From: Thermoplasmata archaeon
Lineage (GTDB): Archaea; Thermoplasmatota; Thermoplasmata; UBA184
Length of the DNA stretch: 5,105 bases
Reading direction: 5' to 3'
Assembly (NCBI GenBank): GCA_030042855.1
Contig: JASHYU010000073.1
Span: 1-5,105, forward strand
Shown: piece by piece, positions 4,839-5,105 of the stretch
How positions within the stretch are numbered: the stretch's first letter is position 1
Layout of the letters: every line of letters begins with the position of its first letter
Notes under the pieces: generated by a model
Told to the model about the DNA's origin: nothing
Database searches by the model: none
What the model saw: the letters and a program-made list of their open reading frames with translations, nothing else
Made by a program: the position numbers and the translations under genes

Positions 4839-5105
4839 GGCCCCGCCCTCGAGCAGCTGGCGAGCGCGCTCGAAGAGCGCCTGCGTCTTCTTGTCAATCG
4901 CGCCCCGGATGATCCGCTCGCCCACGGAGGCGATCGGTCCCGAGAACGTCAGGTCGGCGGTCCACTTCACGTCCGTGCGTCCGTCGGCCTCGCTCAACGC
5001 GGTGGCGATCACGCCGTCGACGCCGCTGCCGAGCCCGCTCCCGTGGATCTTCGCCGAGAGGTGGTCGGGCGCGTGGAGGTCGGCGTACTCGCCGGTCATC
5101 CGGAA
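4833..5105 (-). CDS. coxG: CoxG/SRPBCC family protein, C-terminal part (N-terminus outside the window)
   Basis: Ninety C-terminal residues are visible; the frame stays open through the right edge, and CoxG proteins are usually 150-200 residues, so the methionine encoded at 5099 is internal, not the start. The visible part has the second half of the CoxG fold: a glycine-rich strand pair HGSGLGSGVDGVIATALSE, then TDVKWTADLTFSGPIASVGERIIRG (residues 44-68), and the closing amphipathic helix DKKTQALFERARQLL. The F-S-G-x-I-A-x-x-G-x-R-x-I segment is the family's most recognisable stretch. CoxG occurs with aerobic CO dehydrogenases and related molybdenum hydroxylases; it has been linked to membrane attachment of the enzyme and to passing electrons to quinone. 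The protein ends at LLEGGAT without the long hydrophobic or proline-rich tail some CoxG proteins carry. It could also be an SRPBCC relative from another hydroxylase cluster. Confidence 0.87.
   Translation of the reverse strand, partial: FRMTGEYADLHAPDHLSAKIHGSGLGSGVDGVIATALSEADGRTDVKWTADLTFSGPIASVGERIIRGAIDKKTQALFERARQLLEGGAT

Noticed and set aside
1..5105. tRNA, CRISPR, transposase, integrase, toxin-antitoxin or other defence genes
   Set aside because: I looked for these on both strands and found no T-loop-like GTTCRA context, regularly spaced repeats, terminal inverted repeats or recognisable proteins of these kinds.

Overview
The window is a compact, GC-rich stretch (by eye around two thirds G+C) holding seven recognisable protein genes, one of them cut by the right edge. 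I see no RNA gene, CRISPR array, insertion sequence or integrase. The best guess for the source is a high-GC archaeon, perhaps one of the soil or groundwater Thermoplasmatota. The main evidence is TATA-like AT islands centred about 25-27 bases before the start codons of two genes (HAD hydrolase and XdhC), the spacing expected for archaeal leaderless transcripts. Gene ends have no poly-T tracts. A high-GC bacterium is not excluded, because every protein family here also occurs in bacteria.

Layout. Positions 1-158 are regulatory-looking, with an exact 10-base direct repeat and an inverted repeat around a TATA-like box; a divergent gene may start near 51 and leave to the left (weak). Three plus-strand genes follow: a small DUF6114-like membrane protein (159-533), a LysE/RhtB-type exporter (582-1157) and a REG-2-like HAD hydrolase whose motif I lacks the usual second aspartate (1225-1941). 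Convergent to these is a minus-strand pair in which a six-helix membrane protein (3305-2553) overlaps msrA (2556-1981) by ATGA. Upstream of that pair, on the same strand, is a standalone GyrI-like ligand-binding protein (3835-3383). It is divergent from a plus-strand XdhC/CoxI-family protein (3963-4823). The right edge holds the C-terminal part of a CoxG/SRPBCC protein (5105-4833, minus), convergent with xdhC.

How the genes may work together. XdhC and CoxG families both assist molybdenum hydroxylases of the CO dehydrogenase/xanthine dehydrogenase type, so enzyme subunits (CoxL/M/S-like) may lie just to the right of the window. MsrA repairs oxidised methionine and is translationally coupled to a membrane protein with two cysteines on its predicted outer face. 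The other genes look like ordinary housekeeping or accessory genes. I found no convincing new defence or mobile system. The more interesting signals are regulatory: the repeat cluster at the left edge, a GC palindrome shared by two promoter regions, and stop-codon-embracing palindromes at both convergent gene junctions.
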